Assembly: GCF_000745455.1 (NCBI RefSeq)
Contig: NZ_JQJI01000009.1
Coordinates: 1 to 64,000, forward strand
Length of the DNA stretch: 64,000 bases
Direction: 5' to 3'
Source of the DNA: Mesoaciditoga lauensis cd-1655R = DSM 25116
GTDB taxonomy: Bacteria; Thermotogota; Thermotogae; Mesoaciditogales; Mesoaciditogaceae
The notes below the pieces were generated by a model, which was not told where the DNA came from, searched no databases, and worked only from the letters and a program-made list of their open reading frames with translations. Shown here piece after piece: positions 61,930 through 64,000 of the stretch (the first letter of the stretch is position 1; each line of letters starts with the position of its first letter). The translations under genes and the position numbers were made by a program.

Positions 61930-63345
61930 TTATTCAAGATTTTGAGGGTGATACGTCTTAAATTCAAAAGAATTTTGTACACATTCTCTACCTTCTTCAA
62001 TATTAAAAAAATCTTTTTCTGCTATCATCTGAGAAAGGATGTTTCCTACAGATGCGGCTTCAGTTGGACCTGTTATCACGGGGAGTTTTGTGATATTTGA
62101 TATCATTTGGCATAGTAATTTATTTTTTGTTCCTCCCCCAACCATGTGAATACCTTCGAACTTCTTTCCTGTAATTGAAGCGAGTTCGTCAACCGTTCGT
62201 TTTACACCGTATGAAATAGACTCTAAAAGCAATCTTACAATTTCTCCTCTGGTGCTTGGAATGGTTTTCTTCTTTGTCTTTTGGCATAAACTCACCACAG
62301 CTTTTGGCATATCTGGAGGATTTGTAAGAGATGGATCATTAACATCTATGATGTACTTGAGAGATTTAGATTTCTCTGCCATTTTTTCTAAATCAGCATA
62401 TGATAAAGTTGGCTCTTTTTCTCTCCAAGTTTTGAGGCATTGTTGGATAGTCCACAACCCCGTAATATTCTTGAGCAATCTGAATCCGCCACCGATACAA
62501 CCCTCATTTGTGAAATTAAGTTCCATTACTTTATGATTCGAAATAGGTTTGTCATTTTCAACTCCGACAAGAAACCAAGTTCCCGTGCTTATAAAAACCC
62601 ATTTGTTGTTCTTAAGAGGAATGCCAGCAACTGCTGAAGCAGTATCGTGCATAGCAACATTAATCACATCTAAGTTTGCATCTACTACATCTTTTCGAAG
62701 CTTTCCAAGAACGGTACTTGATTTTGAAATATTTAGAAATATCCCTTTTGGTAAATCAAGAGCACTTATGATTTCTTTTGACCAGTTTCTCTTGTTAGGG
62801 TTATAAAGTTGCGTTGTTGTGGCAATTGTGAACTCACAGGATTTTTTATTTGTAAGGAAGTATGTAAAAAGATTTGGCATCATAAGCAAGTAATTGGCTT
62901 TTTCAAGGATATGTGGTTTCTTTTCTTTTAATGCCATAAGTTGATAAAGTGTGTTAAATTTATGAAAGTGTGTAAGTGTTAGCTGAAAAATTTTTTCTTT
63001 CGGCATAAGGTCAAAAACTTTTTCCATAATATCATTGGTTATAAAATCTCGGTAGTGATATGGCATTTCTACTAACTTTCCCTTTTGATCAATAAGTCCG
63101 AAATCTGCTCCCCATGTATCAACTCCAATCGAGGTAAGTTCACTTTCTCTACTGAGGGCTGTCTTTATTGCATTTATAACTTTAGCTAACAAATCATCTA
63201 CATTCCATTTTAAATGCCCTTTTACAACGATAGGTACATTTTCGAATCGTTGAACTTCCTTAAGATAAAGTTTTTTTCCGTCATATTTTCCAAGAAACGC
63301 TTTTCCTCCAGATGCTCCTATATCAATTGAGAGAAAGCTTTTCAC
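61930..63345 (-). CDS. rhaB: Rhamnulokinase-like FGGY carbohydrate kinase
   Basis: This 471-residue sugar kinase has the FGGY phosphate motif near the N-terminus ('FLSIDIGASGGKAFLGKYDG'). 'GVDTWGADFGLIDQKGKLVE' continues 'MPYHYRD' (the RhaB-type substrate loop), and 'VAMHDTASAVAGIPLKNNKW' and 'GIHMVGGGTKNKLLCQMISN' follow. These match RhaB, which phosphorylates L-rhamnulose. Related FGGY kinases for other deoxy sugars are possible. It is preceded by a DeoR-type regulator in the same direction, 27 bp upstream, suggesting a rhamnose/fucose-type catabolic operon continuing beyond the window. Confidence 0.83.
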   Translation of the reverse strand: MKSFLSIDIGASGGKAFLGKYDGKKLYLKEVQRFENVPIVVKGHLKWNVDDLLAKVINAIKTALSRESELTSIGVDTWGADFGLIDQKGKLVEMPYHYRDFITNDIMEKVFDLMPKEKIFQLTLTHFHKFNTLYQLMALKEKKPHILEKANYLLMMPNLFTYFLTNKKSCEFTIATTTQLYNPNKRNWSKEIISALDLPKGIFLNISKSSTVLGKLRKDVVDANLDVINVAMHDTASAVAGIPLKNNKWVFISTGTWFLVGVENDKPISNHKVMELNFTNEGCIGGGFRLLKNITGLWTIQQCLKTWREKEPTLSYADLEKMAEKSKSLKYIIDVNDPSLTNPPDMPKAVVSLCQKTKKKTIPSTRGEIVRLLLESISYGVKRTVDELASITGKKFEGIHMVGGGTKNKLLCQMISNITKLPVITGPTEAASVGNILSQMIAEKDFFNIEEGRECVQNSFEFKTYHPQNLE

Positions 63346-63372
63346 TTTTTTATCATCTCCTACTGATTTTCT

Positions 63373-64000
63373 TTATTCACTACTTTTAAACAATTGAATG
63401 TGTTTTGGCAATTCTTTTGTGATTTTTTCATGCACAGAATTATTTGTTATGACTACATCTATATCATCAGTTGAAACTGCCATAAAAGCGGAGCGTTTGA
63501 AGAATTTCGAATCATCCACAAGTAAGTAAACTTTGTTGGAATTCTTTGCCATTGTTCTTTTAATTATGCCTATAGACGGACTTATTTCAAAAGTTCCCTT
63601 TGATGGCATAAAAGCTCGACAAGATATGAAAGCCTTTTCAGCGTTTAAATGTTTCACCATTTCTTCAGCGTCCATTCCTATAGAGGAGATATTATCAATT
63701 CTGACAGTTCCTCCTATCAATGTGATTGTACATGTTGGATTCTCAAGCAATTCCAAAGCAGACATAAGACTGTTAGTAACCATATGAATATCGTTCCGTT
63801 TTTCTTTGCAAAGTCTGACCAACTCGAAAGCAGTAGAACTTGAATCGATAAATATAGTATCCCCGTTATTCACAAACTGGAGTGCTGTTTTGGCAATAGA
63901 TATTTTTTGTCTGGAATGAATCATTCTTCTTTCGGTAAAACGGGATTCAAGGATGTTGGAATCAATTTTTTTCACACCACCATAAACTTTTTGAACCAGC
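63373..64000 (-). CDS. DeoR-family transcriptional regulator, ligand-binding part (5' truncated by window edge)
   Basis: The frame is open to the window edge, with 208 codons visible. 'LVQKVYGGVKKIDS' at the edge corresponds to the linker after the DeoR winged helix ('v..vhGGa'), so the DNA-binding domain lies outside. The visible DeoR C-terminal domain has 'NNGDTIFIDSSSTAFELVRL', 'IHMVTNSLMSALELLENPTC', 'TITLIGGTVR' and 'KVYLLVDDSKFFKRSAFMAV', the sugar-phosphate-binding fold. An internal GTG at 63975 is not the true start. It probably regulates the rhaB operon. Confidence 0.85.
   Translation of the reverse strand, partial: LVQKVYGGVKKIDSNILESRFTERRMIHSRQKISIAKTALQFVNNGDTIFIDSSSTAFELVRLCKEKRNDIHMVTNSLMSALELLENPTCTITLIGGTVRIDNISSIGMDAEEMVKHLNAEKAFISCRAFMPSKGTFEISPSIGIIKRTMAKNSNKVYLLVDDSKFFKRSAFMAVSTDDIDVVITNNSVHEKITKELPKHIQLFKSSE

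Overview
This window looks like a chromosomal segment of a low-GC, thermophile-type bacterium, most likely of the phylum Thermotogota. The points in favour are the AT-rich codons, the many GTG and TTG starts behind strong Shine-Dalgarno sequences, a MalG homologue with an enormous extracytoplasmic insertion of the kind known from Thermotoga, and the housekeeping gene set. The genus cannot be fixed from the sequence alone. No tRNA, rRNA, CRISPR array or autonomous transposase was seen.

Layout. 1-664: the 3' end of a membrane-bound Ser/Thr kinase-like gene. 910-3931: promoter, cobalamin riboswitch and terminator ahead of a btuF-btuC-btuD importer operon. 3846-6756 (minus): dciA-like gene, gyrB and an FtsQ-like gene. 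6860-9657 (minus): polar amino acid ABC importer. 10329-18988 (plus): maltose-type ABC importer without its ATPase, then a phosphodiesterase-like gene, a membrane protein, acpS and a TPR protein. 19023-20363 (minus): class III aminotransferase. 21165-28689 (plus): MurNAc-6-phosphate etherase, a CUT1 sugar importer without ATPase, a PHP protein, a NamZ-like exo-muramidase and a GntR/HutC regulator. Together these read as a peptidoglycan-sugar salvage locus. 28892-34460 (minus): pheS-pheT-IMPase-fliJ-like-isoaspartyl peptidase. 35077-52412 (plus): a guanine riboswitch followed by purC-S-Q-L-F-M-N, purH-D-E-glnA-guaA and guaB-purB-purA. This is nearly the whole de novo purine pathway to AMP and GMP, plus glutamine supply. 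purD is split by a -1 frameshift at an A_AAA_AAG heptamer. 53094-58517 (plus): three secreted proteins, namely a lipoprotein with HEXXH, a small exported protein and a giant lipoprotein joining a lipase-like domain to internalin-type leucine-rich repeats. 58621-61833 (minus): etfB-etfA-glcD, a lactate/2-hydroxyacid dehydrogenase-Etf set. 61930-64000 (minus): rhamnulokinase and a truncated DeoR-type regulator.

The main unexplained feature is a family of non-coding repeats in the long intergenic gaps (9.8, 20.5, 27.3, 28.7, 34.6, 41.7, 48.0 and 52.6 kb). Several have related terminal inverted repeats of the form CTC-N5-GTGCGT, and two are flanked by perfect 7-8 bp direct repeats. Most contain a 170-180 nt nested hairpin ending in a junction with two small hairpins, whose stems vary in sequence but keep pairing. 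They sit between operon segments and split the purine cluster into three blocks. They look like non-autonomous mobile elements with a conserved secondary structure, but I recognise no described family.

All coordinates and motifs were read by eye. Product names are family-level recognition without database searching.
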